Shown here: piece by piece, positions 25,072 through 33,622 of the stretch
Layout of the letters: the number at the start of each line of letters is the position of its first letter
Position numbering within the stretch: position 1 is the stretch's first letter
From: Microvirga vignae
GTDB taxonomy: Bacteria > Pseudomonadota > Alphaproteobacteria > Rhizobiales > Beijerinckiaceae
Length of the DNA: 40,436 nt
Direction: 5' to 3'
NCBI RefSeq assembly: GCF_001017175.1
Contig: NZ_LCYG01000046.1
Span: 1 to 40,436 of the forward strand
The notes under the pieces: generated by a model
The model's input: only the letters and a program-made list of their open reading frames with translations
The model's database searches: none
Told to the model about the DNA's origin: nothing
Translations under genes and position numbers: made by a program

Positions 25072-25295
25072 AAGGTAGGTCGCTGACGCGACCGTCTCAG
25101 GAAGAAAGACCCTGCCAAGAGGCACTAGGTAAGGCTGCGCCCGAATGGTAAATGAACCATTACCAGAACAGCCCCGCGGACGATTATTGGTCGCTCCTGC
25201 CTGCACCATGAGCATTGGCGTAAAGCTCGCTCGCGGTGAGCAACATTCAGGAAGTTCGGCTGCCGCATCTTGAGCCCCGCAGTTGGGGTCGGGCT

Positions 25296-25524
25296 CTAGA
25301 ATCTTTTCATCAACCGCCCCGCCGCTAGGACGAATTGCGCATCGAGCATCTCCTCAGCGGCATCATAGCGTGCAACCCACCGCTCACAGGTCGCCCAGCG
25401 CATTCCCTTTAGTCTGGGCGACCGATCCCACTTATCGGGGTCCGCACCACCGGGGAGCCACGCCTTCGCCGCCGCCTTCCTGCACTTGACTTCTGAATCG
25501 AAATCTCTCGGCTAAATCCGCCTC
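25296..25524 (-). pseudogene. Gene-tail remnant, repeat copy B, with a further partial copy
   Basis: On the minus strand a frame ending at the TAG at 25296-25298 encodes VKCRKAAAKAWLPGGADPDK, RLKGMRWATCERWVARYDAA and EEMLDAQFVLAAGRLMKRF. Immediately upstream (25496-25520) lies the 18-mer shared with copy A, preceded by what looks like another short tail with its own TAG. The protein is not one I recognise. No complete start is present, so this is probably a fragment of a gene family present in several copies. Confidence 0.5.
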
Positions 25525-25630
25525 CTGCTCCGCACTTCTCCCGCATGGCCAAAGACCCTCCTGCCAGTGAGCTCCCTTTCGTCCTTCCGGGCGTTAGGCA
25601 GTGGACAGGACGTCTCCACTGGATTCTCAC

Positions 25631-27385
25631 CTAGTAGAACGCCCAGAGCCCATCGACAGGCAGTAGGATTGCGGGCAGATCCGGAGCGAGGCCCTCAGTG
25701 GCGGAATTCTCCCGAGCTGGTAAGCGAGGAGAACGCTTGAGCTTGACGACTTCGTTTCTGTCTGCCGCTTCATTTGGCTTATGGCTTCCGGAGGGTGACC
25801 TGACCGATTTCTCCTCTTCGGATTTTAGCGGGAGGTTGCGGCGACGGGTCTGCGCCGCTGCTTCATCGGACAACTTGCGCTCCCTCTCGACTTGGGGAGG
25901 GAGAGACACCTGCCGAGCCTTACGTTGGGAAACATCGCCCTCCGTACTGGATCTGCTGCTTGGCTTAGCACCGCCCTGGAATGTATGGATTGAAGACTTG
26001 AGCAGGATAGGAGTGGTTTGGAAAAGCAGTGCGGCGGGTACGAATTCTGCGCGGGCTTCCAAATCCGCGATTTGCCCCTGCAACGCATGCACGCGATGGA
26101 GTGCGGCAGCGGTATTCTCTTTCTCCTGACGGAGTGCTTCCTGGATTGCAGCAGTGCTTTCCGCTTGGGCTTTCAGAGCTAAAATTTCTTGCTGGAAAGC
26201 CACCAGCTGGCGAGTGACCGAAGCGTTGCGCTCTCTCTCTTGCTTTAACTGGCCCTGCATCTTGGCCTCGCTCTCCCGGAGTGCAGAGAGTTGCTTCTGC
26301 ACAGCATCCAACTGCTGGGATGCGGCATCTGCACGCTCTTTCTCCTGGGAGGCTGAGCTTATCGCTCCGTTGGAACTGACTCCGCTTGTCTGGAGCGTAA
26401 CGAGTTCTCTTTTCAGAGTCTCGATTTCGCGGGCAGCAAACCTTGCCGCAGCTCTCTCCCGCTCAAGAGCTGCTCGCAACTCGGGTGCTTCTGCGGCGCT
26501 CCCCTTGAGAGTTGCAAGTTGCTCCTGCGCTTCGGTCAGTTTCGCAGTCAGTTCCGATAGGGCAGCTTTACCCTTTTCCACCTCTTGGGCATGCTCGTCT
26601 CTCTTGTCCGCTGCTCTTGAGGCGTTCTGCGTCATTGCTGTGAGTTGCCCTCGTACGAGGCTCAAGTCTTGGATGGCTGAAGCAGTTCGTCCTTTTTCCT
26701 GCTCCAGTGCATGCTCAAGCTCTGCTACTCTGGCCTCCTTTTCCCTCAAAGCTGCGATTTGCCCTTGCATAGCGTTCAGCTCTCGCAGCGCTGCTTCAGC
26801 ACGCCCCCTCTCTCTTTCCGTTGCATCGGCCGGTTCGCCTGCATTGCTCCCCTTTGCTCTCACGTCGCCAACCGGAACGTCCTGAGCAAAGCGCGTGTCT
26901 TGCCGCTCACGTGCCATAGCTTGCAGCATTTCCTGCAGTTTTGGATCCTGAATACTATCAATGATGATGATGGCGAATGTCCCTGCATCTACAGCAGCCT
27001 CGAGCTTCTGCCGTGCTCCAGTCAAATCCCCCTGCCGCAGCAATTCTCCAACATCCGCAGCGAGCGTGCTTCTTTCAGGGCTCGACACAAGGCTCTGAAT
27101 AAGTGAAGTCCAATACCATTGCGATGCTCCCGCATGAGGAAATATTGCAAGACCCTGTTCCGCCGAATGAGGGGTTGTTCGCGCACCCCCTGGGGCTTGT
27201 TCCTCTCCCGTTTGAGGCAGTCGGGGAGTGGCTCCGCCAATCTCGTCACCTGCGAGGCCGTGCGACGAATACGCAAACATACCCAAAGCAACTACAGTGG
27301 GTACAAGGCTCCACCATCCACGTCGCCCCTCGGATACGTGCTTGCTGTAGGAGGTGCTTGAAGGCCAACTGCTCTGTGGCACCAT
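25631..27385 (-). CDS. Exported/membrane-anchored coiled-coil protein, unknown function
   Basis: A 584-residue protein. An N-terminal positively charged segment leads to one hydrophobic helix (WWSLVPTVVALGMFAYSS, about residues 23-42), probably a signal anchor. Residues about 60-180 include a Trp-containing region (GASQWYWTSLIQSL) and a small domain (AADVGELLRQGDLTGARQKL). From about 190 to 445 it is a long coiled coil with recurring units of the form 'RERxRAEAALRELNAMQGQIA'. The C-terminal ~130 residues are basic, Ser-rich and low-complexity, ending PAILLPVDGLWAFY. A ribosome site (AGAGG) precedes the ATG. No family is recognised; length and frame are intact. Its layout parallels the coiled-coil protein at 21363. 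Confidence 0.75.
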   Translation of the reverse strand: MVPQSSWPSSTSYSKHVSEGRRGWWSLVPTVVALGMFAYSSHGLAGDEIGGATPRLPQTGEEQAPGGARTTPHSAEQGLAIFPHAGASQWYWTSLIQSLVSSPERSTLAADVGELLRQGDLTGARQKLEAAVDAGTFAIIIIDSIQDPKLQEMLQAMARERQDTRFAQDVPVGDVRAKGSNAGEPADATERERGRAEAALRELNAMQGQIAALREKEARVAELEHALEQEKGRTASAIQDLSLVRGQLTAMTQNASRAADKRDEHAQEVEKGKAALSELTAKLTEAQEQLATLKGSAAEAPELRAALERERAAARFAAREIETLKRELVTLQTSGVSSNGAISSASQEKERADAASQQLDAVQKQLSALRESEAKMQGQLKQERERNASVTRQLVAFQQEILALKAQAESTAAIQEALRQEKENTAAALHRVHALQGQIADLEARAEFVPAALLFQTTPILLKSSIHTFQGGAKPSSRSSTEGDVSQRKARQVSLPPQVERERKLSDEAAAQTRRRNLPLKSEEEKSVRSPSGSHKPNEAADRNEVVKLKRSPRLPARENSATEGLAPDLPAILLPVDGLWAFY

Positions 27386-27701
27386 GGCAGCCCTCTGAAA
27401 AGATTGTTGGTAGGTGTAATGCCGGCGGAGTGCTAAAATGACTTGGAAAATCCCACGACGCGGAAACGAATGAAGTCATAAGCAGGTTCAGAAAATACCC
27501 GGCAATTCTGGCAACTTTGGGCATTGAATACTGATGCCGGCCTGACCTTTCCGAAGTAATTCTTTATTGTCCGCAGCCAATAATACAGGCCGGCTCGCAT
27601 TCATAAGACCTTCTGTCGCAGAATGCTTAGAAAGCAGGTGTATGCAACAGGACGCCGGACAGCAACCGTTTCATCAAGATACCACCGTCGCATCTTAAGC
27701 C

Positions 27702-28688
27702 TTAAAACATCGCGGCGATGCGGCCTGCTTGATCCAAGCGGCACGTGATCCGTGCTTGCCGAACCTGCACCTGATTGCCTCGCTGAAACAAGATTCTGGC
27801 TTCAACGGGAGCTGAAAAGCCACCGCCCTTGACACGGACAGTCCGTCCGGCACTGGCGACGTCGACTTGCGTGGCCCCATAGCGCAAGGCGCCGGAGATA
27901 AGTGCGTTCCGGCAGGACTGAACAACGCTCAGCGGCGTCCCGGGTTTGGCGCGCAGAGGTTGGAGCAGGTATATGCTCCGGAACCATCCGCTATCGCCGC
28001 CCCCTTTCTCAATCGGCAACAGCGCCTTTGGAACGGCGGCTCCTGCTAAGGACGACGTTGCAAGGGCGGTGGGAGCAATGCTGGCGAGAAATCCTGAGGT
28101 GCGTGCCTCGTCGGAGACATGTTGGTCGGGATTGCCTCCGTTCATCGAGGCTGATGTTCCTGTACCGACGGAGCCTACTCCCGACACTCCGCTTCCGTGG
28201 CCTCCCAAGCTGGCTCCCGCCACGCCACTGAAACCCTGCGACCCACCTCCGCTACCTGCGCCGCTCAGGCTGCCTCCAGCGCCAATGCCATTCGGGCCAA
28301 CGCTGCCGCCTATGGAAGCCCCGCTGTCTCCACTGTTGATGCTTCCTCCCGCACTGAGCCCGTTGGATCCGATACCTGCATTAGCCGAGGCTCCCACGGC
28401 GCCCGCATTAACTCCTGCCCCACCGCTAATGCCACTCGGGGCAAGGCCGCCGCCAATGGAGGCCCCGTTGCCTCCGCTGTTGAGGCCCGCTCCGGCGCTG
28501 ATCCCGCCAGATCCAACGCCAGCGCTCACTCCTGCGCCCGGTCCAGCAGCACCTCCACTCACGCCGAGGTCGAGTGCGGATGTCCTCTCGACCTGCACGA
28601 TTGTGAAGACCAATAATGACAGAGCGGCGATAGAGGGTTGTACGGCCCGAGCTAAATGGATCCGTTCAATCGTGAGAGGACACGCCAC
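27702..28688 (-). CDS. Exported glycine-rich repeat protein
   Basis: A 328-residue protein with a GTG start, supported by GAGGGAGG six bases upstream. After a signal-like hydrophobic segment (AALSLLVFTIVQ, ending near TSALDLG at about residue 40) come roughly 140 residues of imperfect ~22-residue units rich in Gly, Ser and Ala, with alternating GGISAGAGLNSGGNGASIGG-like and SGISGGAGVNAGAVGASANA-like motifs. The C-terminal part (about 240-328) is a compact domain with two cysteines (SCRNALISGALRYGATQVDV and ARITCRLDQAGRIAAMF). Such proteins are common in Hyphomicrobiales as hypothetical secreted or surface proteins. No enzymatic motif is seen; a cell-surface role is inferred. Confidence 0.75.
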   Translation of the reverse strand: MACPLTIERIHLARAVQPSIAALSLLVFTIVQVERTSALDLGVSGGAAGPGAGVSAGVGSGGISAGAGLNSGGNGASIGGGLAPSGISGGAGVNAGAVGASANAGIGSNGLSAGGSINSGDSGASIGGSVGPNGIGAGGSLSGAGSGGGSQGFSGVAGASLGGHGSGVSGVGSVGTGTSASMNGGNPDQHVSDEARTSGFLASIAPTALATSSLAGAAVPKALLPIEKGGGDSGWFRSIYLLQPLRAKPGTPLSVVQSCRNALISGALRYGATQVDVASAGRTVRVKGGGFSAPVEARILFQRGNQVQVRQARITCRLDQAGRIAAMF

Positions 28689-29087
28689 TGTTAGCCTCCC
28701 TCATGCAAGACGGAGCTATGCCGCTTCCATCAGGTTATTGCCCCAGCGAGCGTGAGCAAGATGGGCATAAGGCGATGAAGAATACCCCGTGCGAGTAGGT
28801 TGCGGGCTTGCGAAAGCGGGCTCGCTTCTGCATGCCAGCAGTCATTCCAATCTCACTCCGTGGGCCTCTCCCGAAATAGCTTTGTTAACCGGAGGAGTGA
28901 CGGACTATCGAGCATTGCCACCGTCTCTGTACCTTGCATGTTCGAAATCCGGTCCAATCCGCCTACCGAAGTGCGCCTTACTGCCAGTAACTTCGCTGTG
29001 ATAAGGTCTTCAGACTAAACGCAGTGGCAGCACGCGGCTCGCCCGACCCTGTCCTGCTTACCGCAGTCGGACGACCAGAGAGTGAAG
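28689..29087. other. 399-bp divergent intergenic region
   Basis: It separates the glycine-rich protein gene (leftward) from the protease gene (rightward), so it should hold both promoters. I cannot assign boxes confidently and see no gene. Confidence 0.45.
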
Positions 29088-30596
29088 ATGGCCCGGTATG
29101 TGATCGCAAACCGCCGCGCTGGCAAATTCAGCGCCGCAGCCAAGGCGACCTCACGAGCAGAGATTGCCACCGCCCTTGCCACCATGTCCTTCGCGACAAT
29201 CATCCACGACAAGGATCCAGGCGACCCGCTGGCCCGGCGCGTGACTGTCGTCGAGGCCGACCCCGGGGCGATGGCCACGTACAAAGCGGGGCTGCCTCAC
29301 GATGTCATCGTCGAGCCGGAGATCATGCACTATCGGGAATGGCCGCCGCCCCGGGACGTCATGCCCTTTCGCCGCCAAGGAGCAGCATCCGCGGCAGTCG
29401 GCGCGCATCCGTTCGTGATCAGTGTCACGGGGGGTGGCCAGCCGCTCCCTTTCGCTACCGTGAAACTCTATGTGCGAGGCTTCGGATCAACGGTGGAGTT
29501 GACCGGCCAAACTGATGCGGCCGGTGAAGTCCCATTCCAGATTCCCCTCGGGTACCAACCCTCCGTGGCGGTCGTAGCTCCCCTCAGCGCCTTCTGGTCA
29601 ATGGTTGTCCGAGGCGCTGGCCTTCAGCAAGTGATCGAGTGTCCGCCGCTTCCGTTCGATGGACCTCTCGGCTGGTGGCATCAGGCGCTCGGTCTCGACG
29701 GTGTCGATTCGGGTTCTGGGAATGGAGTTCGTGTGGGTGTCGCGGACACGGGACTGGGTCCTCACCCCGATCTGGCTCATGCGGTTGCGGTCGGAGCCTT
29801 CATCGACGGCGCCGTGCTGGGGGCAGATCAAACCCAGGACGTCGACTCTCATGGCACCCATGTGGTCGGCACCATCGGGGCACGACCAACAAGCCTTGGC
29901 ACGTACTCCGGGATCGCTCCTGGATGTGGGCTTTTCGCAGCCCGGGTTTTCCCGTATGCCGAGGCTGGCGCAAGCAACGCGGACATCGCGAACGCGATCG
30001 ACGCGCTGTCCCGGACCCACCAAGTAGACCTCATCAACCTGAGCCTCGGCGCAACCGAGCCATCCGAGATAGTGCACGACGCGATCATCGACGCGGCGGA
30101 GCGGGGCACCCTCTGCCTCTGCGCAGCCGGGAATGACGCGGGTCCCGTCAACTATCCGGCTGCTTTCCCCGAGGCGGTCGCGGTCAGTGCGCTGGGGCTT
30201 GCCGGGTGGGGTCCACCGGGAAGCCTGTCGGCCTCTCGGTTGCCCTTGGATGCGTCCCTCTTCGGGCGCGAGAACCTGTATGCGGCCAATTTCACCTCTC
30301 ACGGACCGCAAGTTGTCTGCGGTGCCCCCGGTGTCGGGATTATTGCCACCGTACCAGATCGTCATGGCACCGTCGGCCTCTACGCTGTGATGGACGGCAC
30401 CTCGATGGCCACACCAGCCACCTGTGGAGCATTGGCCGCCGTGCTCTCAAGGGATCCGGGGTACCAGGCGATGCCCAGAGACATAGGTCGATCCCGAGCC
30501 GCCAGAGGGATCCTTCAGGCAAGCTTGCGGGACGTCGGGCTTCCCCCTTCCTACTGTGGCCGGGGGATCCCATTTGCAGGACAAGCTGTTGTATAG
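29088..30596 (+). CDS. Subtilisin-family (S8) serine protease with N-terminal prodomain-like region
   Basis: A 502-residue protease. The start at 29088 (ATG) gives MARYVIANRR, matching the start of the small protein that follows. Residues 1-85 look like an inhibitory prodomain ending VIVEPEIMHYRE. Residues about 105-175 resemble a small beta-sandwich/regulatory domain (TVELTGQTDAAGEVPFQIPL). The catalytic domain covers about 190-502, with Asp220 (VGVADTGLG), His255 (DSHGTHVVGTI), oxyanion Asn349 (AAGNDAGPVNYPAAFP) and Ser439 (MDGTSMATPATCGALAA). No signal peptide is visible, so it may act in the cytoplasm or leave by another route. The small downstream gene, 27 bases away, is probably co-transcribed and may be its inhibitor. 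Confidence 0.92.
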   Translation: MARYVIANRRAGKFSAAAKATSRAEIATALATMSFATIIHDKDPGDPLARRVTVVEADPGAMATYKAGLPHDVIVEPEIMHYREWPPPRDVMPFRRQGAASAAVGAHPFVISVTGGGQPLPFATVKLYVRGFGSTVELTGQTDAAGEVPFQIPLGYQPSVAVVAPLSAFWSMVVRGAGLQQVIECPPLPFDGPLGWWHQALGLDGVDSGSGNGVRVGVADTGLGPHPDLAHAVAVGAFIDGAVLGADQTQDVDSHGTHVVGTIGARPTSLGTYSGIAPGCGLFAARVFPYAEAGASNADIANAIDALSRTHQVDLINLSLGATEPSEIVHDAIIDAAERGTLCLCAAGNDAGPVNYPAAFPEAVAVSALGLAGWGPPGSLSASRLPLDASLFGRENLYAANFTSHGPQVVCGAPGVGIIATVPDRHGTVGLYAVMDGTSMATPATCGALAAVLSRDPGYQAMPRDIGRSRAARGILQASLRDVGLPPSYCGRGIPFAGQAVV

Positions 30597-30623
30597 TGGA
30601 ACCTGAGATGGGGAGGGTTGGTC

Positions 30624-30860
30624 TTGGCCACCTATGTAGTCGCGATCAGGCGTGAGGCACGGTTGGAAGCCGTGACAGCCGAGGAGCGCGTCCGCCAGGT
30701 GCCCGGCGTTCACGTCAAGGGCGCAGGCAATCCAAGTCGCGTCGTCATCGAGGCGTCGCCCCAAGCAGTCTCCGAGATTGAGCGCCGCTTCGGCGACAAG
30801 GTCATCGTGGAGCCCGAGATCCGCCACGAGCGCCTTGGGGGGCGAGATCCTCGGGACTAA
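30624..30860 (+). CDS. Small protein resembling the prodomain of the preceding protease
   Basis: A 78-residue protein with a TTG start at 30624; GGGAGG lies about seven bases upstream, and this start yields MATYVVAIRR, parallel to MARYVIANRR in the protease. The two proteins share the same ends: the N-terminal strand [AT]YV[IV]A-RR, a middle strand VVIEASPQAV against VTVVEADPGAM, and the C-terminal VIVEPEI-H. In subtilisins this type of domain (I9-like) folds the protease and inhibits it. A free-standing copy next to the protease suggests an inhibitor, immunity-like or folding partner acting in trans. That function is inference; the resemblance is directly visible. Confidence 0.75.
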   Translation: MATYVVAIRREARLEAVTAEERVRQVPGVHVKGAGNPSRVVIEASPQAVSEIERRFGDKVIVEPEIRHERLGGRDPRD

Positions 30861-31687
30861 AGGCCAAGTCGAGTGCAGGACCCGCGCCTTTCAGGCCTCT
30901 CTCCGCTGATGCGGTTCATCAAGAACGCGACGAACAATCAATCCTGCACCAATGTCTGACAAATATGCAGGATGATTGGCGGTTTCCGTCAGCTTGGCAA
31001 CGTTGCGGTTTTTATCGACGCAGATCTGAGGCATGCCAGCCTCATGGCAGTAAGGCGCTTTGATCCATTCGCTTCAGCGCCGCTTATGCCAGGTGGCTTC
31101 CCGTCCTGTGAGGAGTATGCTCTTGCCGAGGCGAGGGGGCGGTCTCACGGAGGAGGCCCTTTGCGAGGTCATGCCACGCAATCCATATCAAAATCGATGG
31201 GCGAACCGACGTGGGCACCTCAGGGTTGACCAAAAGATTCTCACCGTCACAGCACCCTATGGCCGGAAGTCGGCTGAGATTGCCCAGCGGGTGGCACACG
31301 AGACCCTTGCTCACCAATCCCTGCAGGAACTGGTCCAACAGGAAAGGGTCTGCAAGGGCTCGACCCTCTGACCGAGCACGACTTCAGCAAGCTTAGGAAC
31401 TCGCCGTGGTTTTCGGCTGGCTGTCCATCTTTGCGCGCCAACCCTGGCGCGATTGGCCTAGAGGTTTGGTCTGAACCCCAGTCACCAAGTCTGACATGGG
31501 TGCCACCCACGAGTCCGGCAGGGATCGTCCGCTGATTTCGGTCGACGGCTGGTTCAGGGGAGTGTGGCACTGGACGAACCGAAGCATGGCTGGACCATAG
31601 CGAGCCGTTTCAAGCTTGCTCTGATCCCTGCGGGCGGAACCATTCCTCTTGAGACCTCATTGCCGTGAGCAGGAGATGGAGGTTCCG
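30861..31687. other. 827-bp stretch without a recognisable gene
   Basis: Short frames on both strands (for example 31060-31371 plus and 31084-31338 minus) overlap each other and lack both ribosome sites and family motifs. Near 31636 the sequence GGAAC is followed 17 bases later by CATT, a poor match to an EcfG-type stress promoter (GGAAC/CGTT) upstream of the DUF883-like gene; I do not call it. The right edge contains the ribosome site for the gene at 31688. Confidence 0.45.
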
Positions 31688-32287
31688 ATGCCTGACGAGA
31701 AGATCGATCAGAAACGCCCAGTCGACGCCGAAAACGAACCGAAGCCGATCCAGCAACGGCATGTGGACGATACGGTCGACGATAGCTTCCCGGCCAGTGA
31801 CCCGCCCGCGTGGACCACATCAGCATCCAAAAGCGTTGCCGCCGAATGTGAGCCCGACGACCTGAACGAAGCTCCCATACCGCCTGGCCAGGGAGTTGAT
31901 GAGGGTGGCTACAACCGCTCCCATCAAGCTTCCGACTTTGTCCACGATCTCTACCGGCGTGGCCAGACTTACATGGAGCAGGGCAGGCGGTATCTGCCGG
32001 AGGCCGAGCGTTACTACCGGCAGGGCACCGAAGCCATGAGTCGGCCGGTGCAGAAACACCCGCTCGCCACTGTACTTGCCGTGGGTGCACTCGGCTGTGC
32101 CGTGGGCTGGCTCCTTGGTCGCCGGGCACCGAATTCTGGCATGGGGCGTCAGTGGCATGCCGGCTCCAATCAGCGCCCGAGGCAAACACAGAACTGGCGC
32201 CCGGTACCGCGGGCAGCTCGTGGAGCAGGGCACTTTACCGCTCACGACGGGACAGAGGCGGCAAGCCACACGAACAATAGCTTCTGA
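31688..32287 (+). CDS. DUF883 (ElaB/YqjD)-like membrane-associated stress protein
   Basis: A 199-residue protein. The ATG at 31688 is preceded by GGAGG. The N-terminal part contains DDTVDDSFPASDPPAWT, a motif shared by many small stress-associated proteins of Hyphomicrobiales. Residues about 80-120 are helical (SDFVHDLYRRGQTYMEQGRR), and PLATVLAVGALGCAVGWLLG (about 128-147) is one membrane helix ending in GRR. Helix plus C-terminal membrane segment resembles ElaB/YqjD proteins, which anchor ribosomes to the membrane in stationary phase; here a ~50-residue low-complexity tail follows the helix. A stress-response role is inferred. Confidence 0.7.
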   Translation: MPDEKIDQKRPVDAENEPKPIQQRHVDDTVDDSFPASDPPAWTTSASKSVAAECEPDDLNEAPIPPGQGVDEGGYNRSHQASDFVHDLYRRGQTYMEQGRRYLPEAERYYRQGTEAMSRPVQKHPLATVLAVGALGCAVGWLLGRRAPNSGMGRQWHAGSNQRPRQTQNWRPVPRAARGAGHFTAHDGTEAASHTNNSF

Positions 32288-32325
32288 TCAGGTCGGCCGG
32301 CATAGCTTTCCGCCGCGAACCGGGT

Positions 32326-32352
32326 CCTTGGCCTCAGCCACAAAGGCCAAGG
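32326..32352 (+). terminator. Strong hairpin after the DUF883-like gene
   Basis: CCTTGGCCT (32326-32334) and AGGCCAAGG (32344-32352) form a perfect nine-base-pair stem with a nine-base loop, 39 bases after the stop. No T-run follows, so it may stabilise the 3' end rather than terminate by itself. Confidence 0.45.
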
Positions 32353-32448
32353 GCTCACCAGAGTTGAGGCGAAGGCCCCTGCCTCAACGTCTGGCTACCG
32401 GATAGAAATGGCGCAAAGGGCAGATGCCGGTAATCCTTTGAAAGTATT

Positions 32449-32521
32449 GGTGAGCGCACTGGGACACGAACCCAGGACCCTCTGCTTGAAAGTCAGAGAT
32501 TTCCACTGAGGTATGTTCGGC
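32449..32521 (-). pseudogene. tRNA-like remnant
   Basis: On the minus strand, CTGGG-TTCGTGT-CCCAG (32459-32475) is a perfect T arm, preceded by an anticodon-like arm (TCTGA-CTTTCAA-GCAGA, which would give anticodon TTC) and a D-arm-like CCTCAGTGGAAAT, and followed by GCGCTCACC. The 5' acceptor strand does not pair with the 3' strand and the T loop departs from the consensus. It is therefore a decayed tRNA or the 3' part of one left by integration, not a working gene. Confidence 0.5.
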
Positions 32522-32527
32522 AGCCTT

Positions 32528-33325
32528 TCAATGCCCCGGCAGGACCAGGATCTTCGGACTCTTCGGCAGCGTGGCGCGCGACAGGGTGATGGCTGCCGTG
32601 TCGCTGAACTCTACCGGGAAGTGGTCCCTGGCAGAGGTGAGAAAGCGGTTGAGGGTTGATGGTCCAAAGAAATGCATGGGAATCATGAGTGGTGCATTGA
32701 TCGCACGCAGCACCTCCATCATGTCGAAGGTCTCCAGCGTGTAACTCCCATCCACCGGCACCAGCAGAACATCAATGCGACCGAGCCTCTTGAGATGCCC
32801 AGGCGAGAGGGTGTGATGCAGGTGACCTAAATGCGCGATGCACAGCTGGGCCGTCTCAAACACGAAAATGGAGTTGCCGTCGTACTCCGTCGCCCCGCCA
32901 TAGCTGCGAATGTTGGTCGAGACATTGCGGATACGCACATCCTGCACCGTCAGATCGTGGACGACAGGATCTCCGGCCGGGTTCCAGCCCCTGAGGACAT
33001 ACTTGATGGCTGGATCCGGGTGATAGCTGAAGTGGGTGGAATGGGCCTTGTTCATCGTTGCCACATCTGGCGTGACGCGCGGACGTGTGCCGTCATTGTA
33101 GTCCGTGGCAATCCGCACCCCCTGTGGCGTCTCGATCAGGAAGGTGGCATGGCCTACGAAGGTGAGGCCGACCTCATTCTGGCGCAACGCAGCCCTTGAG
33201 AACAGAGTGTCTCGGGAGGCGATCAAACCAGGACAGCTCTCCGGCTCGGCAGCCGCGACTGGCTTGGTGAGGCTAAGGCCAACGCAGGTGGCGATCAAAA
33301 AGGCGGCTCGAGCGAAGCTCAGCAT
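32528..33325 (-). CDS. Secreted metallo-beta-lactamase-fold protein (UlaG-like)
   Basis: A 265-residue protein with a signal peptide (FARAAFLIATCVGLSLTKPV, cleavage probably after AAA near residue 26). The MBL-fold opening strands are clear (VGLTFVGHATFLIETPQG, then RIATDYND). The usual HxHxDH metal motif is replaced by AHSTHFSYHPD: His residues are present but spaced differently, and the Asp is missing. A later HLGHLHHTL supplies further candidate ligands, then LLVPVDGSYTL and PMHFFGPST follow the UlaG-type pattern. It is probably a periplasmic hydrolase-like protein whose metal site has diverged; no substrate can be named. The C-terminus (PKILVLPGH) is complete. Confidence 0.8.
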   Translation of the reverse strand: MLSFARAAFLIATCVGLSLTKPVAAAEPESCPGLIASRDTLFSRAALRQNEVGLTFVGHATFLIETPQGVRIATDYNDGTRPRVTPDVATMNKAHSTHFSYHPDPAIKYVLRGWNPAGDPVVHDLTVQDVRIRNVSTNIRSYGGATEYDGNSIFVFETAQLCIAHLGHLHHTLSPGHLKRLGRIDVLLVPVDGSYTLETFDMMEVLRAINAPLMIPMHFFGPSTLNRFLTSARDHFPVEFSDTAAITLSRATLPKSPKILVLPGH

Positions 33326-33557
33326 TGATGCCTCCAGTGCTCTGGGTCTCTAACAGAGCAGGTGGTTCCGAAGCTGTCAGCCAAGCTCAAGACTTAGGGG
33401 CAGCAATCCGTTCGTCCACATGCGGAACACTTACTGCCAACCGATGCTTTGCCATAGGCCATATCCATGGAGATGATCCATGTCAGGGAGTATAAGGATC
33501 TGTGGGGTACCCAGTCATGGATCTGTTTCAGGCTTCCGCCATCTCAGCACGGTTACC

Positions 33558-33586
33558 TGCCCACAAAACCTCATGCTCTCCAACAC
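33558..33586 (+). repeat. 29-bp direct repeat, left copy
   Basis: Contains AAAACCTCATGCTCTCCA (33565-33582). A second copy at 36781-36809 agrees at 25 of 29 positions and is exact over this 18-base core. The two copies flank the three minus-strand genes at 33623-36549 in the same orientation. Confidence 0.6.
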
Positions 33587-33622
33587 GGGCGCTCAGGCTC
33601 AGGAAATCGATTTCAACTCCCT

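Noticed and set aside
28197..28616. Plus-strand frames opposite the glycine-rich protein
   Set aside because: The repeat composition keeps all frames open; the minus frame has a good ribosome site and a signal segment.
31636..31661. GGAAC followed 17 bases later by CATT, a possible EcfG-type promoter of the DUF883-like gene
   Set aside because: The -10 element does not match CGTT; without a second example in the window the match is too weak.
32449..32521. Functional tRNA-Glu
   Set aside because: The acceptor strands do not pair and the T loop departs from the consensus, so only a remnant is called.
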